A stretch of DNA of 64,000 nt from Hydrotalea sp. (GCA_022402565.1 JAKRSC010000008.1:202882-266881); one strand, 5' to 3'. Counted from the stretch's first letter, positions 35,916 through 46,253 are shown. Numbers and translations: made by a program. The notes: generated by a model not told the origin, from the letters alone.

Positions 35916-37646
35916 ATGCGAGTAATGAAATTGAATATATTTTTTTTGGTGTGTGCTCTGTTTATAGGTGTAAGTGTTCATGCGCAAAAAAGAAAGCCTG
36001 TTAAAAAATCAAAAGCAGTAAAAACTGCAAATAAGACTGCGCCAAAATCTACTAATCGACCTTCTAAATCTGGCTCATTGGTTGATACCATACCAGATAA
36101 AACTGTTGTTATTACATCTGCCTTCAAGCCATCTTTAAGGAATGCGGCAAAAATTAATTTTAATGCAGCCTCACCACTTATGGATACAGTTCGTATGTCT
36201 TTGCAGTACACAGTTCCATCGCAGCAATTATTTTTTTCTTATAACCCTGTACCTGTAAAACCGCTTGCATTAGATATTGATAGTACGTTAACTTTTGAAA
36301 ATAATGCTTTTGTAAAAGTTGGATATGGTAATTTTCAAACTCCTTATTTAGAAGGTGCCATGTCAATTGGTGATGGTAAGAAGTCTTTAATTTACTTACA
36401 TGCTTTGCATACCTCTTCAAAAGGTACACAGCCTTTTCAAGAATTTAGGAGAACTAGTGCGAGTGTTAAAGGTGTTTTTAATGACCGTTTGAATCATGAA
36501 TGGACTACCGTTTTAAGATACCAACGTAATGGACAATTTTTATACGGTTTTCAACCTTCTAGTTTAATTTTTTCAAAGGATTCATTGCGTCAAAATTTTC
36601 AGACAATAGGTGCTGAAATAGATATGCGCAGAAAAACACCCAATAGTTTTGGTTTTACCTATCACCCCAAAATTAAATACAACTTTTTTACCTTACAAAC
36701 GGGCGTTGGTGAATCAAACATAAAAGTTGATGCACCTTTTCAAAAGCGTTTAGGAAGATTCTTTGATTTGAATTTGGGCTTTACCGCGGATTTGACTTAC
36801 CTAAATCCCGGTCAGTCAAGAGCAAGAATAGAAAACAACTTATTCTATGTGAGTCCATCTGTGCATTTTAAAACACCTAATCTTATGTTAGAAGTGGGTA
36901 TGATGCCTAGCTGGGATAACAGCAATTTTACCATGCTTCCTAACATTAAAGGTCAAGCAAAATTGAAAGGTGAGCGGTTGGTATTATTGGCGGGGATTGC
37001 AGGTTCTTTCCAAAAAAATAGCTTTCAAAGCTTAGCTCAAATGAATCCTTTTATACAAGTGCCTTCATCTTTATTGAACACAAGAATTGTAGAACAATAT
37101 GTGGGTATAAAAGGCGCCTCTGGACAATACCTAACCTATAATGCTAAATTGTCGCACTTGCACATGCGAAATATGCCTGTTTTTGTTAACACAGGAATTG
37201 GGAATCGTTTTTTTGCAACACCATTTGAAAATTCGGTTGATGCTATTCGATTACACGCAGAGGTGGGCTATACATTGCACGAAAAACTTGCCGTTCATGC
37301 AGCTGCTACCTATTTGAATTTTATTAACTTAAGTAATAGTAGAGAAGCCTTTGGTATTTTACCTTTTGAGGTTACCAGCGGGCTCAAATGGAAATTGTTT
37401 AAAGATTTACATGTAAGTGCAGATATGTTCTTCTGGGATGGATCGTTTTACCAAAATGTAAATAATGATATTTTTAAACTAAAACCCGCACTGGATGCAA
37501 GTTTAGGCGTTGAATTTACTGTAATGCCCAAGCTGAATGTATGGATGAAAATGAACAATGTTTTAAATAACCGCTATCAACGTTGGCATCAATATGAGGT
37601 CTTAGGTTTCAACGTGTTGGGAGGTGTTGTATATTCGTTCCGCTAA
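35916..37646 (+). CDS. Putative outer-membrane beta-barrel protein (TonB-dependent-receptor-like)
   Basis: 576 residues: signal peptide (about 1-24, ending VSVHAQ), a Lys-rich linker (25-55), a conserved TVVITSAFKPSLRNAAKINF segment (about 68-87) and then alternating amphipathic strands rich in aromatic residues, ending in a Phe/Tyr-Arg strand (VVYSFR) as in outer-membrane barrels. No TonB plug domain is evident. Only 2 bases after the TPR gene and 12 before the HU-type gene. A second ATG (codon 4) gives an equally good signal peptide. Confidence 0.7.
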   Translation: MRVMKLNIFFLVCALFIGVSVHAQKRKPVKKSKAVKTANKTAPKSTNRPSKSGSLVDTIPDKTVVITSAFKPSLRNAAKINFNAASPLMDTVRMSLQYTVPSQQLFFSYNPVPVKPLALDIDSTLTFENNAFVKVGYGNFQTPYLEGAMSIGDGKKSLIYLHALHTSSKGTQPFQEFRRTSASVKGVFNDRLNHEWTTVLRYQRNGQFLYGFQPSSLIFSKDSLRQNFQTIGAEIDMRRKTPNSFGFTYHPKIKYNFFTLQTGVGESNIKVDAPFQKRLGRFFDLNLGFTADLTYLNPGQSRARIENNLFYVSPSVHFKTPNLMLEVGMMPSWDNSNFTMLPNIKGQAKLKGERLVLLAGIAGSFQKNSFQSLAQMNPFIQVPSSLLNTRIVEQYVGIKGASGQYLTYNAKLSHLHMRNMPVFVNTGIGNRFFATPFENSVDAIRLHAEVGYTLHEKLAVHAAATYLNFINLSNSREAFGILPFEVTSGLKWKLFKDLHVSADMFFWDGSFYQNVNNDIFKLKPALDASLGVEFTVMPKLNVWMKMNNVLNNRYQRWHQYEVLGFNVLGGVVYSFR

Positions 37647-37658
37647 TGAGCTGTAAAA

Positions 37659-38237
37659 ATGCATCAAATCTTATATAAATACTTGATTCTGAATAAACAA
37701 TTGAGCCTGCCAGAGGTAGGTACTTTTATTTTAGATGAAATTCCTGCTCAACTTGATATTCCCAATAACTTGATTCACGCTCCTAGCTCTATGGTTCGCT
37801 ACAAGCCAGGTGTTGCCAAAGCAGATAAGCATTTTTTTAACTTTATAGCTAAAGAATTAGCTATTGATGAAACTGAGGCAATTCAAGCTTTTCATGATTT
37901 CATGTTGAAGGCAAAGCAAGGAATGATAGGTGAGCATGGTTTCGCTATTAAAGGATTGGGTTCAATTAAGAAAGACCATCATGGGAAAACCATTTTTTTA
38001 GCAGAACGTCAATCACATGATCTACTACCGCAGGTTAGTCTAGAGGGTTTATTTGCAAGGCCGAAACATATGGAAACTCTTGCAAAGAAGGAAGAGGATA
38101 ATCCGGATAAACTTGATAGAGAAGTAGAGACTATGGTTCAGAAGGAACTGGAAAAAGATGAAGAAGACTATTGGTGGATATATGCCATTATTTTATTGTT
38201 GTTAGGTATTGGAGCATTGTTGTACTACTACGTATAA
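37659..38237 (+). CDS. HU-CCDC81-type protein with C-terminal membrane anchor
   Basis: 192 residues. The N-terminal part (about 1-115) matches the HU/CCDC81-like pair of domains (LSLPEVGTFILDEIPA; FAIKGLGSIKKD) known in Bacteroidota. A charged helix follows (140-170), then one membrane span (171-191) at the very C-terminus. Homologues usually carry a periplasmic SPOR domain after the span; here it is missing. So the HU-like part would face the cytosol and the protein ends in the membrane. Co-transcribed with the TPR and barrel genes. Confidence 0.78.
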   Translation: MHQILYKYLILNKQLSLPEVGTFILDEIPAQLDIPNNLIHAPSSMVRYKPGVAKADKHFFNFIAKELAIDETEAIQAFHDFMLKAKQGMIGEHGFAIKGLGSIKKDHHGKTIFLAERQSHDLLPQVSLEGLFARPKHMETLAKKEEDNPDKLDREVETMVQKELEKDEEDYWWIYAIILLLLGIGALLYYYV

Positions 38238-38242
38238 GCATC

Positions 38243-39154
38243 ATGATTATTTCTTATAATGCTTGTCCTGTTTGTTCAGGAAAAAATATTCGTCACTTTT
38301 TACATGTGAAAGACCATGCTGTGAGTGGCAAACAGTTTCCTGTATATGAATGCAACGCCTGCAAGCTTAGGTTTACACAAAAAATTCCTGATCAAGCTCA
38401 TATTGGCCCGTACTATCGCTTTGAAAATTATGTTTCGCATAACAATACAAAGCAAGGCTTGGTTAATAGGCTTTATCACATTGCGAGATATTTTTCACTA
38501 CAAGGAAAATTTTCATTGCTTAAAAGTTTAGTACAAGGATCAACAGGAAAGCATCTTGATTATGGAGCTGGTACTGGAGCATTTGTACAGATGATGGCAA
38601 GTAAAGGATGGGATTCAATAGGATTAGAACCAGATGATTTAGCAAGATCGGTTGCTGCACGTGATTTTGGTATTCAATTGCAAGAGCCTAATTACCTCCA
38701 AGAGATAAAAAGTAATAGTCTGGATAAAATTACACTCTGGCATGTATTAGAACATGTACACGAATTACATGCAACCTTTGAACAATTAATTAATAAAGTG
38801 AAATTAGGAGGACATATTATAATTGCGGTGCCCAATTATACCAGTTATGATGCAAAACATTATGGTGAATTTTGGGCGGCATATGATGTGCCTAGGCATT
38901 TATATCACTTTTCTCCAGATACAATTGCGTTTCTTGCAAACAAATATCAACTTCAGCTCATTCAACAAAAGCCTATGTGGTTTGATGCTTGGTATGTAGC
39001 TATGTTGAGTGAAAAGTATCAACAAAAAAAATTGGGATTATTGAGAGCATGTTGGGTAGGTTGTATTTCTAATTGGAAAGCTTTGAGGAAGAATACTGCA
39101 TGCAGTTCAATTATTTATGTTTTAAAAAAGCCATACGTTACAGTACAAAAGTAA
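38243..39154 (+). CDS. Class I SAM-dependent methyltransferase with N-terminal zinc ribbon
   Basis: 303 residues from the ATG at 38243. An N-terminal CPVC and CNAC pair (about residues 7-39) forms a zinc knuckle, followed by a Rossmann methyltransferase domain with the SAM motif LDYGAGTGAFV and the HVLEHV motif near the middle. It resembles the C-methyltransferases that act on nucleotide sugars or on lipids, but the acceptor is unknown. It starts 5 bases after the HU-type gene stop and overlaps the end of the convergent rnz gene by 17 bases. Confidence 0.85.
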   Translation: MIISYNACPVCSGKNIRHFLHVKDHAVSGKQFPVYECNACKLRFTQKIPDQAHIGPYYRFENYVSHNNTKQGLVNRLYHIARYFSLQGKFSLLKSLVQGSTGKHLDYGAGTGAFVQMMASKGWDSIGLEPDDLARSVAARDFGIQLQEPNYLQEIKSNSLDKITLWHVLEHVHELHATFEQLINKVKLGGHIIIAVPNYTSYDAKHYGEFWAAYDVPRHLYHFSPDTIAFLANKYQLQLIQQKPMWFDAWYVAMLSEKYQQKKLGLLRACWVGCISNWKALRKNTACSSIIYVLKKPYVTVQK

Positions 39155-40040
39155 CTCCTTCTACCGCCAATTCTGATGAAGGGAATATTGTTTTGGCTTC
39201 CTGTAAAAAAGCATCTAGCTTTTCATATTTACTGCTAAAGTGTCCTATAGCTAATCGCTTTACATTCGCTTCTTTTGCAATTTCTGCAGCCTGCACAGTT
39301 GTACTATGGTATCTATTAGCGGCTCGTTCTGCAAGGTCTTTCAGGTAAGTTGTTTCATGGTACATAAGTGTGACATTTGTAGTTGCTGTTGCAACGCGAC
39401 TATCCTTTATGGTATCTGCACAATACGCATAACTTTTGCCTTCCGAGTTAGGTAACGTGAGCCATTCATTCTTAATAACTTCCCCAGTTTTGGTTGTATA
39501 GTCTTCTCCTAACTTGAGTTTCTCATAAAAAACTGCTGGAATTTTATACTCAAGAACTTTCTCTCGATAAATTTTTCTTGGTTTCTTTTTTTCACGAATA
39601 ATAAACCCCCAACAAGGTACTCTATGATAGGTAGGAAAACATTCAATTGTAAAACGTGGATAATTGACCAATAATCCAGGTTCTTTTATAGCATGGATAT
39701 GCAAAGGAAAAGGAAGTTGTGTGTCTGCAACTTTTAATTGAAGAGCAATAATATCTTGTAAATGTTCTGGTCCATATATGTGCAAATCATGTTCTCTACC
39801 CAATAAGCCCATACTAGTTATTAAACCCATTAAACCAAAATAGTGATCGCCGTGTAAATGAGAAATTAGGATGTGGTTGATTTTACTTCTTCTTATTTTA
39901 TAGCGAGCCATTTGCATCTGCGTTCCTTCACCACAATCAATTAATATCAATTGATCATGGATAGTCACAACCTGCGATGTCGGATGACGATCGTAAGCCG
40001 GTAATGCAGAATTATTCCCTAAAATGGTAACGCCAAACAT
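39138..40040 (-). CDS. rnz: Ribonuclease Z (tRNA 3' endonuclease)
   Basis: Metallo-beta-lactamase-fold RNase that trims tRNA precursors 3' of the discriminator, needed where CCA is not encoded, as is the case for all five tRNAs here. The HLHGDH metal motif sits in SHLHGDHYFGL, with SALPAYDRHPTSQV at the N-terminus and GHFSSKY near the C-terminus. 300 residues from the ATG at 40040; the frame goes on to a TTG at 40049. It follows the STAS gene by 12 bases. Confidence 0.95.
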   Translation of the reverse strand: MFGVTILGNNSALPAYDRHPTSQVVTIHDQLILIDCGEGTQMQMARYKIRRSKINHILISHLHGDHYFGLMGLITSMGLLGREHDLHIYGPEHLQDIIALQLKVADTQLPFPLHIHAIKEPGLLVNYPRFTIECFPTYHRVPCWGFIIREKKKPRKIYREKVLEYKIPAVFYEKLKLGEDYTTKTGEVIKNEWLTLPNSEGKSYAYCADTIKDSRVATATTNVTLMYHETTYLKDLAERAANRYHSTTVQAAEIAKEANVKRLAIGHFSSKYEKLDAFLQEAKTIFPSSELAVEGVTFVL

Positions 40041-40052
40041 AAACTTCAAGAA

Positions 40053-40451
40053 TTAATTGTTTTGTTCAAACTCTACATCGTCTGAATCAAGTAGTTCTCT
40101 TTCAATTTCCTCCATTTGTACAATGTCCCATGCTTCTGATTCAGTTGGTGTAGTATTCATTATTTCCAACAGTTCCAACTTGTCGAGTTGTTCTTCAACT
40201 GCTTCTTGAACACAGCAAATAACAAAAGAAGCATTGTTTTCATAGAACTTTTGCTGAAGCTCCATAATTCTTGTAGCCGAAGTATCAGAAAGAGAAGCAA
40301 TGCTCTCAAGATTAAGTACAACATTTTTCGGAACTTTATCTAGGCACGATAAACAGGTGTTGATTAAATCATCCGTAAGATTGTCAGACAAAACTGCCAT
40401 ATCTGGTTGAACAACACTGAATTTTTCTTTGGTACTAATTTTGACTGACAT
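40053..40451 (-). CDS. STAS-domain protein (anti-sigma factor antagonist-like)
   Basis: 132 residues with a STAS-like fold: strand KFSVVQPD, then helix-strand VPKNVVLNLESIASLSDTSA, where the Ser/Thr after LSD matches the phosphorylation site of SpoIIAA-type antagonists, then ASFVICCV. An acidic C-terminal tail follows (about 108-132). The STAS-rnz pairing is seen in other Bacteroidota. The partner switch kinase or sigma factor is not in this window. Confidence 0.75.
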   Translation of the reverse strand: MSVKISTKEKFSVVQPDMAVLSDNLTDDLINTCLSCLDKVPKNVVLNLESIASLSDTSATRIMELQQKFYENNASFVICCVQEAVEEQLDKLELLEIMNTTPTESEAWDIVQMEEIERELLDSDDVEFEQNN

Positions 40452-40550
40452 ATTAAATTACATTAACAATTGTGTATAAATTCTACTGCCCCAAAAACTT
40501 AACTTTCGTCAAAAATATTCGTTATAATTGTATAAATCCAATTTGAATTT

Positions 40551-43103
40551 ATGGATAATAATTTTTCAGCCCAAGTAAAAGAGATCATTTCTTATTCTAG
40601 AGAAGAGGCTCTTCGTTTGGGAAACGACTTTATAGGAACCGAACATCTGCTACTTGGTCTAATTCGAGATGCGGATAATAATGCTATAAAAGTATTGCGT
40701 CAGCTTGATGTTGATTTGTATGAATTGCGCAAAGAAATTGAACTTGCAGTAAAAGATAAAACAGGCAAGAGCATTGCTAACATCAATAGTCTCCCTCTTA
40801 CGAAGCAAGCCGAGAAAGTAATTCGGGTAACTGTTTTGGAAGCAAAGCAGTTGAAAAGTCCTTTAGTAGAAACTGAGCATCTTATGCTAAGTATTCTTCG
40901 CAACAAGGAAAATATTGCAACGCAAATTCTCAATCAGTTTAACATTGATTATGATGCTTTTAGAAATGAGTTAGGCATGGTGGGAACATCTGGCACAGCT
41001 CCTAAAAGTGAATACACAGAGGATAACGATGACGAGTTTGATGAAGAAAAGAAAGGTGGATATGGCTCTGCTCGTCAGGGTAGTGGCTCAAAACCGGCAG
41101 CTGGCAAGAGTAAAACGCCCGTTTTAGATAATTTCGGTCGCGATATTACTAAACTTGCAGAGAATGGTAATTTGGATCCAATTGTTGGAAGAGAGGCTGA
41201 AATTGAGCGTGTTAGCCAGATTCTAAGCAGACGGAAGAAGAATAACCCAATCCTAATAGGTGAGCCTGGAGTAGGTAAAACTGCTATTGTGGAGGGTTTA
41301 GCGCTTCGCATTGTTCAGAGGAAAGTGAGTAGGGTCTTGTTCGATAAACGTGTTATAAGTTTAGATCTTGCTGCCCTTGTTGCTGGTACAAAATATCGTG
41401 GTCAGTTTGAAGAGCGTATGAAGGCAATTATGAATGAATTGGAAAAGAACCGCGACGTTATTTTGTTTATTGATGAAATACACACTATTGTTGGTGCTGG
41501 AGGTGCAAGCGGAAGTTTGGATGCTTCTAATATATTTAAACCCGCTTTGGCTAGGGGTGAGCTGCAGTGCATTGGCGCTTCTACTTTGGATGAGTACAGA
41601 ATGTACATTGAAAAAGATGGGGCTTTAGATAGACGTTTTCAAAAAGTCATTATTGATCCTCCAAGTGTGGAAGAGACTGTTTTAATTCTCAATAATATTA
41701 AATCTAAATACGAGGATTATCATAGCGTGGTGTACGATCAAGAAGCTATTGAAGCTTGTGTGAAATTGAGTGATCGATATATGACAGATAGACTGTTGCC
41801 AGATAAGGCAATAGATGTTCTTGACGAGGTTGGGGCAAGGGTGCATCTGAAAAACATTAATGTTCCTGATGAAATTGTTGAATTAGAGAAGCAAATTGAG
41901 GAAGTCAAAGTAGAGAAGAATAAAGTGGTGAAAAGCCAGCGTTTCGAAGAAGCTGCTGCACTTAGGGATAAAGAAAAGAAATTGGGTGAAGAGCTTGAAA
42001 GAGCAAAGGCTATTTGGGAAGAAGACAGTAAAACAAGAAGATACCCCATTACCGAGGAGCATATTGCAGAAGTTGTAAGTATGATGACGGGTATTCCAGT
42101 AAAGAGAATGGTGCAGGCAGAAACTGAGAAGCTTCGTCGTATGCATGAGGATATGAAGGGTATGGTAATAGGACAAGACGATGCCATTACCAAAGTGGTG
42201 AAAGCTATTCAACGCAACCGTGTAGGATTAAAAGATCCTAAAAAACCCATTGGAACATTTATTTTCTTAGGTCCTACTGGTGTTGGTAAAACCGAACTTG
42301 CTCGTTCTCTAGCGAGATACATGTTTGACTCAGAAGATGCACTTATTCGTATAGATATGAGTGAATATATGGAGAAGTTCACGGTGAGTAGGTTAATTGG
42401 TGCACCTCCAGGGTATGTAGGTTATGAAGAGGGTGGGCAGCTTACCGAAAAAGTACGTAGAAAGCCTTACAGTGTGATTTTGTTGGATGAAATTGAAAAA
42501 GCTCACCCAGATATCTATAATATCCTTTTACAAGTATTAGACGATGGTCAACTTACAGATGGTTTGGGAAGAAAAGTTGATTTTAAAAACTCCCTCATCA
42601 TTATGACCTCTAATATTGGGGTTCGTCAACTAAAAGAGTTTGGCGATGGTGTAGGATTTACTACTGCTACAAGGGTACAGCAATCAGAAGAAAATAATAA
42701 AGCTGTTATTGAAAAAGCCCTGAAGCGTACTTTCTCTCCAGAATTTCTAAATAGGATTGATGATGTGATTATTTTCAATTCGCTTACCAAAGAAAATATC
42801 TTCTCAATCATTGATATCTTAATGGCACAAGTTTTCAAGCGGTTAGAAGGGTTAGGTTTCAAGTTAGAAATCACTTCAGAGGCCAAAGACTTTATAGCCG
42901 AAAAAGGATATGATGTTCAATTCGGAGCTCGTCCTTTGCATAGAGCTATTCAGAAATATCTCGAAGATCCATTGGCAGAAGAGATCCTTCAGATGCATGT
43001 GAAACAAGGAGACACTTTAGTAGCCGACTTTGATAAAGAAACTAATAAAATTAAGTTTGAGCTCAAACCTAATCAGGCAGAGGAAAAAACATCCGTAGAA
43101 TAA
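40551..43103 (+). CDS. clpC: ATP-dependent Clp protease ATP-binding subunit ClpC
   Basis: AAA+ unfoldase that feeds proteins to ClpP. The 850 residues contain two Clp_N repeats (about 5-140), an acidic Gly-rich linker, first Walker A GEPGVGKT (237-244) with Walker B LFIDEIH, a UVR/middle domain (about 440-480), second Walker A GPTGVGKT (574-581) with LLDEIEKAH, a VGF tripeptide in the likely ClpP-docking loop, and the D2 small domain. The UVR middle domain marks it as ClpC rather than ClpB or ClpA. No mcsAB or ctsR genes are adjacent. Confidence 0.96.
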   Translation: MDNNFSAQVKEIISYSREEALRLGNDFIGTEHLLLGLIRDADNNAIKVLRQLDVDLYELRKEIELAVKDKTGKSIANINSLPLTKQAEKVIRVTVLEAKQLKSPLVETEHLMLSILRNKENIATQILNQFNIDYDAFRNELGMVGTSGTAPKSEYTEDNDDEFDEEKKGGYGSARQGSGSKPAAGKSKTPVLDNFGRDITKLAENGNLDPIVGREAEIERVSQILSRRKKNNPILIGEPGVGKTAIVEGLALRIVQRKVSRVLFDKRVISLDLAALVAGTKYRGQFEERMKAIMNELEKNRDVILFIDEIHTIVGAGGASGSLDASNIFKPALARGELQCIGASTLDEYRMYIEKDGALDRRFQKVIIDPPSVEETVLILNNIKSKYEDYHSVVYDQEAIEACVKLSDRYMTDRLLPDKAIDVLDEVGARVHLKNINVPDEIVELEKQIEEVKVEKNKVVKSQRFEEAAALRDKEKKLGEELERAKAIWEEDSKTRRYPITEEHIAEVVSMMTGIPVKRMVQAETEKLRRMHEDMKGMVIGQDDAITKVVKAIQRNRVGLKDPKKPIGTFIFLGPTGVGKTELARSLARYMFDSEDALIRIDMSEYMEKFTVSRLIGAPPGYVGYEEGGQLTEKVRRKPYSVILLDEIEKAHPDIYNILLQVLDDGQLTDGLGRKVDFKNSLIIMTSNIGVRQLKEFGDGVGFTTATRVQQSEENNKAVIEKALKRTFSPEFLNRIDDVIIFNSLTKENIFSIIDILMAQVFKRLEGLGFKLEITSEAKDFIAEKGYDVQFGARPLHRAIQKYLEDPLAEEILQMHVKQGDTLVADFDKETNKIKFELKPNQAEEKTSVE

Positions 43104-43142
43104 AAAAATAAAGCCGCATCTGTTTTCCAGAGCGGCTTTTTT
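43103..43142. terminator. Terminator after clpC, probably bidirectional
   Basis: AAAGCCGC/GCGGCTTT stem continued by TCTG/CAGA with one bulged A, 5-base loop, T-run on the right and A-run on the left. Confidence 0.87.
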
Positions 43143-43162
43143 GATTCGTTCTATAACCGTTT

Positions 43163-43495
43163 TTAATCCTCAAAAATGTTGTAGAGACCATTAAAAATGA
43201 TGCAAACACCTATACCAGTGATTCCGTATAGAATTAAACTATTAAGTGAAGGGAATGCTTCTATTAGTGTAAGGAAACAACTAAAGAACCCAAGAAACGC
43301 ACCTATTCCTAAGCAAACAAACCCTCGCCACTGACGTTTGGCAGTTCTCATTTTTCTATATTGCTGATACATTTCATCCTGTAATTCTACTGGCATCCCA
43401 CTTAACTCTAATTGTTCCTTTACAAATTTGAGTGGCTTTTGCTCACGCAGCCATAGGTCTAACTGCTCCATTGGAATGGTAGAGGTATAAGGCAT
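43163..43495 (-). CDS. Small two-span membrane protein, hypothetical
   Basis: 110 residues. A cytosolic N-terminal part (1-55) with a charged helix (QEMYQQYRK-type) is followed by two hydrophobic spans (about 58-80 and 86-104). I do not recognise the family. It shares the terminator region with clpC and lies downstream of the acn terminator, so it needs its own promoter, which I do not see clearly. Confidence 0.65.
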   Translation of the reverse strand: MPYTSTIPMEQLDLWLREQKPLKFVKEQLELSGMPVELQDEMYQQYRKMRTAKRQWRGFVCLGIGAFLGFFSCFLTLIEAFPSLNSLILYGITGIGVCIIFNGLYNIFED

Positions 43496-43562
43496 GTCAA
43501 TCGTTTTAGGCTATGAATATATAAAATTTCAAACAAAACCATTCAATCTCTATTCTTCTTAC

Positions 43563-43597
43563 CAATAAAAAACCCGTCCTTGTTATAAAGACGGGTT
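43563..43597 (-). terminator. Rho-independent terminator of acn
   Basis: AACCCGTC/GACGGGTT stem of 8 bp. On the minus strand it is followed by a run of T (A-run 43567-43572), directly after the aconitase gene. Confidence 0.85.
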
Positions 43598-43619
43598 ATT
43601 ATATGAATGTTTTTAGATA

Positions 43620-45887
43620 TTATCCTGCAACTTGCTTTCTAATGATATTCAAGGCAGCACCTGCTTTGAACCACTCAATTTGTTGCTGATTGTAGGTGTG
43701 GTTTGCTTGAATTTCCTCTTTTGAACCATCTGCATGATGTAATACCAAAGTAAGCGGTTGGCTAGGACTGAAAGTTGTTAAGCCAATTACATCAATACTG
43801 TCATCCTCCTGGATTTTATCGTAGTCTGCTTTATTGGCAAAAGTCAATGCCAACATACCTTGCTTCTTCAAGTTTGTTTCGTGAATTCTTGCAAATGATT
43901 TTGTTAAAACAACACGAACGCCAAGGTGACGGGGCTCCATAGCAGCGTGCTCTCTTGAGCTACCTTCACCATAGTTTTCATCGCCAACCACAATGGTGCC
44001 AATGCCAGCAGCTTTGTAAGCACGTTGAGTAGCTGGTACAGGTCCGTATTCTCCAGTAAGTTGGTTCTTGACAGAATCAGTTTTTTCATTAAAGAAGTTG
44101 GTAGCACCAATGAGCAAATTATTTGAAATATTATCTAAGTGACCACGGAACTTCAACCAAGGGCCAGCCATTGAAATATGGTCAGTTGTACACTTACCTT
44201 TAGCCTTAATCAAAAGTTTCAATCCCTTCAAATCTGTGCCTTCCCATGCTGCAAATGGATCTAACAATTGCAAACGCTTACTTGCTGGGTCAACTGCTAC
44301 TTGCACGCCACTTCCATCAGCTGCAGGAGCTTGATAGCCGCGATCTTCCACTGCAAAACCCTTTTCAGGAAGTTCCATTCCTGTTGGTTCATCCAACTTA
44401 ACCGCTTCACCTTTATCATTAACCAAAGTATCTGTTAATGGATTGAAGGTAAGATCACCTGCAATTGCCAAAGCGGTTACTAGTTCAGGAGATGCAACAA
44501 AGGCCATTGTATTTGGGTTACCATCTGCTCTTTTTGCAAAGTTTCTATTGAAGCTGTGAACAATTGTATTACGCTCTTGCTTTTCTGCACCCATTCTATC
44601 CCACATACCAATACAAGGTCCGCATGCATTGGCAAATACTTTAGCGCCAATCTTGTCAAAAACTTCCAAGAAGCCATCTCTTTCAATGGTATAACGAACT
44701 TGTTCAGAACCAGGCGTGATTGTGTATTCAGCCTTAGGTTTTAAGCCTTTAGCCACAGCCTGCTTTGCTAATGAAACTGCACGGCTAATGTCTTCGTAAG
44801 AACTGTTGGTACAGCTACCAATTAAGCCCACTTCAACTTTGGTTGGCCAGTTATTTGCAGCAGCCATTTCCTTCATCTTAGAAATAGGCGTAGCTAAATC
44901 TGGAGTAAAAGGTCCATTCAAATGTGGCTCAAGTTCACTCAAATTGATTTCAATCACTTGATCAAAATACTTTTCTGGCGCAGCGTGCACTTCTGGGTCT
45001 GCAGTTAGGTGTTCACGAATTGCATCTGCCATAGCAGCAACTTCTTCGCGGCCAGTTGCTTTTAAGTAGCGGCTCATACTTTCATCATATCCAAAAGTTG
45101 AAGTAGTTGCTCCAATTTCAGCACCCATATTACAAATAGTGCCCTTTCCTGTACAGCTCATTGCTACTGCACCTTCACCAAAATATTCAACAATTGCACC
45201 TGTACCACCTTTTACAGTTAAGATACCTGCAACTTTTAAAATAACGTCTTTTGGAGCTGTCCATCCACTTAATTTACCTGTAAGTTTTACCCCAATTAAT
45301 TTAGGCCATTTTAATTCCCAAGGAAGACCAGCCATAACATCACAAGCGTCGGCACCACCCACACCAATAGCAATCATGCCCAACCCGCCAGCATTTACAG
45401 TATGAGAGTCCGTACCAATCATCATACCACCGGGGAATGCATAGTTTTCCAATACCACTTGGTGAATGATACCAGCACCAGGCTTCCAAAAACCAATACC
45501 ATACTTGTTTGAAACTGAAGCTAAGAAGTCGTACACTTCTTTACTTTCGGCATTTGCTACTTCCAAATCTTTTTTAGCCTCGTCTCTTGCAGTAATTAAG
45601 TGGTCGCAATGTACTGTACTTGGAACTGCTACTTTAGGGCGGCCAGCTTGCATAAACTGCAAAAGCGCCATTTGAGCAGTAGCATCTTGCATAGCAACAC
45701 GGTCTGGAGCAAAATCTACATACGATTTAGCTCTTTCGAATGCCTGTAAAGGCATATCGCTGTGCAAGTGAGCATATAATATTTTTTCTGAAAGGGTGAG
45801 GGGACGACCCAATGTGGTACGCGCTGCGGCTATTTTTCCGGGCATTTCTGCGTACAATTTTTTAATCATGTCGAGATCGAACGCCAT
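43620..45887 (-). CDS. acn: Aconitate hydratase
   Basis: Fe-S enzyme of the TCA cycle, citrate to isocitrate. 755 residues, the length and layout of mitochondrial-type aconitase. The cluster ligands are in [10 protein letters not shown] and NACGPCIG. The substrate loop IGTDSHT is present, and the swivelling domain 4 carries GSSREHAA. Well-expressed codon use. A near-consensus box (TACCTTCG, one mismatch) lies about 43 bases upstream of the ATG. Single gene with its own terminator; no other TCA genes adjoin. Confidence 0.97.
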   Translation of the reverse strand: MAFDLDMIKKLYAEMPGKIAAARTTLGRPLTLSEKILYAHLHSDMPLQAFERAKSYVDFAPDRVAMQDATAQMALLQFMQAGRPKVAVPSTVHCDHLITARDEAKKDLEVANAESKEVYDFLASVSNKYGIGFWKPGAGIIHQVVLENYAFPGGMMIGTDSHTVNAGGLGMIAIGVGGADACDVMAGLPWELKWPKLIGVKLTGKLSGWTAPKDVILKVAGILTVKGGTGAIVEYFGEGAVAMSCTGKGTICNMGAEIGATTSTFGYDESMSRYLKATGREEVAAMADAIREHLTADPEVHAAPEKYFDQVIEINLSELEPHLNGPFTPDLATPISKMKEMAAANNWPTKVEVGLIGSCTNSSYEDISRAVSLAKQAVAKGLKPKAEYTITPGSEQVRYTIERDGFLEVFDKIGAKVFANACGPCIGMWDRMGAEKQERNTIVHSFNRNFAKRADGNPNTMAFVASPELVTALAIAGDLTFNPLTDTLVNDKGEAVKLDEPTGMELPEKGFAVEDRGYQAPAADGSGVQVAVDPASKRLQLLDPFAAWEGTDLKGLKLLIKAKGKCTTDHISMAGPWLKFRGHLDNISNNLLIGATNFFNEKTDSVKNQLTGEYGPVPATQRAYKAAGIGTIVVGDENYGEGSSREHAAMEPRHLGVRVVLTKSFARIHETNLKKQGMLALTFANKADYDKIQEDDSIDVIGLTTFSPSQPLTLVLHHADGSKEEIQANHTYNQQQIEWFKAGAALNIIRKQVAG

Positions 45888-46001
45888 AGTCTGATAAGTT
45901 TTGGAAATATTAAAATTTTGAGCACGGCGAAGGTACGAGAAACACGGGGACGAAAAAAAGCTGAAAAGGACTTTTATATTCCTTCTATCTATAATTTTGT
46001 T

Positions 46002-46009
46002 GTAGCTTC
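46002..46009 (+). promoter_or_regulatory. -7 box TAATTTTG for the PspC gene
   Basis: Perfect TAnnTTTG, 22 bases before the ATG at 46032. No TTG at the -33 position. Confidence 0.45.
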
Positions 46010-46031
46010 ACAGTAAAATATTCAACAAAAT

Positions 46032-46253
46032 ATGCAAAGAATCAGGGAGTTTTTTGAAATGCGAGCTTTTGGGGTTTGCACCGCCCTTGGAGAAAAGCTA
46101 GGAATTGCTTCCTCTCGTATTCGCATGTGGTTTATTTACATCTCATTTTTAACAATGGGTTCGCCAGTAATCATCTATATGATTATGGCATTTTGGATGA
46201 ATATCAAGGAGTATATTCTGGCAGCTAGAAGAAATCCAATTAAGTACTGGTAG
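46032..46253 (+). CDS. PspC domain-containing small membrane protein
   Basis: 73 residues with a PspC-type domain: GVCTALGEKLGIASSRIRMWFIY leads into a single membrane span (about 34-57) and a basic tail. PspC proteins take part in phage-shock or envelope-stress sensing; without other psp genes here the role is open. Its TAG stop abuts the stop of the convergent ABC-F gene with no spacer. Confidence 0.8.
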   Translation: MQRIREFFEMRAFGVCTALGEKLGIASSRIRMWFIYISFLTMGSPVIIYMIMAFWMNIKEYILAARRNPIKYW

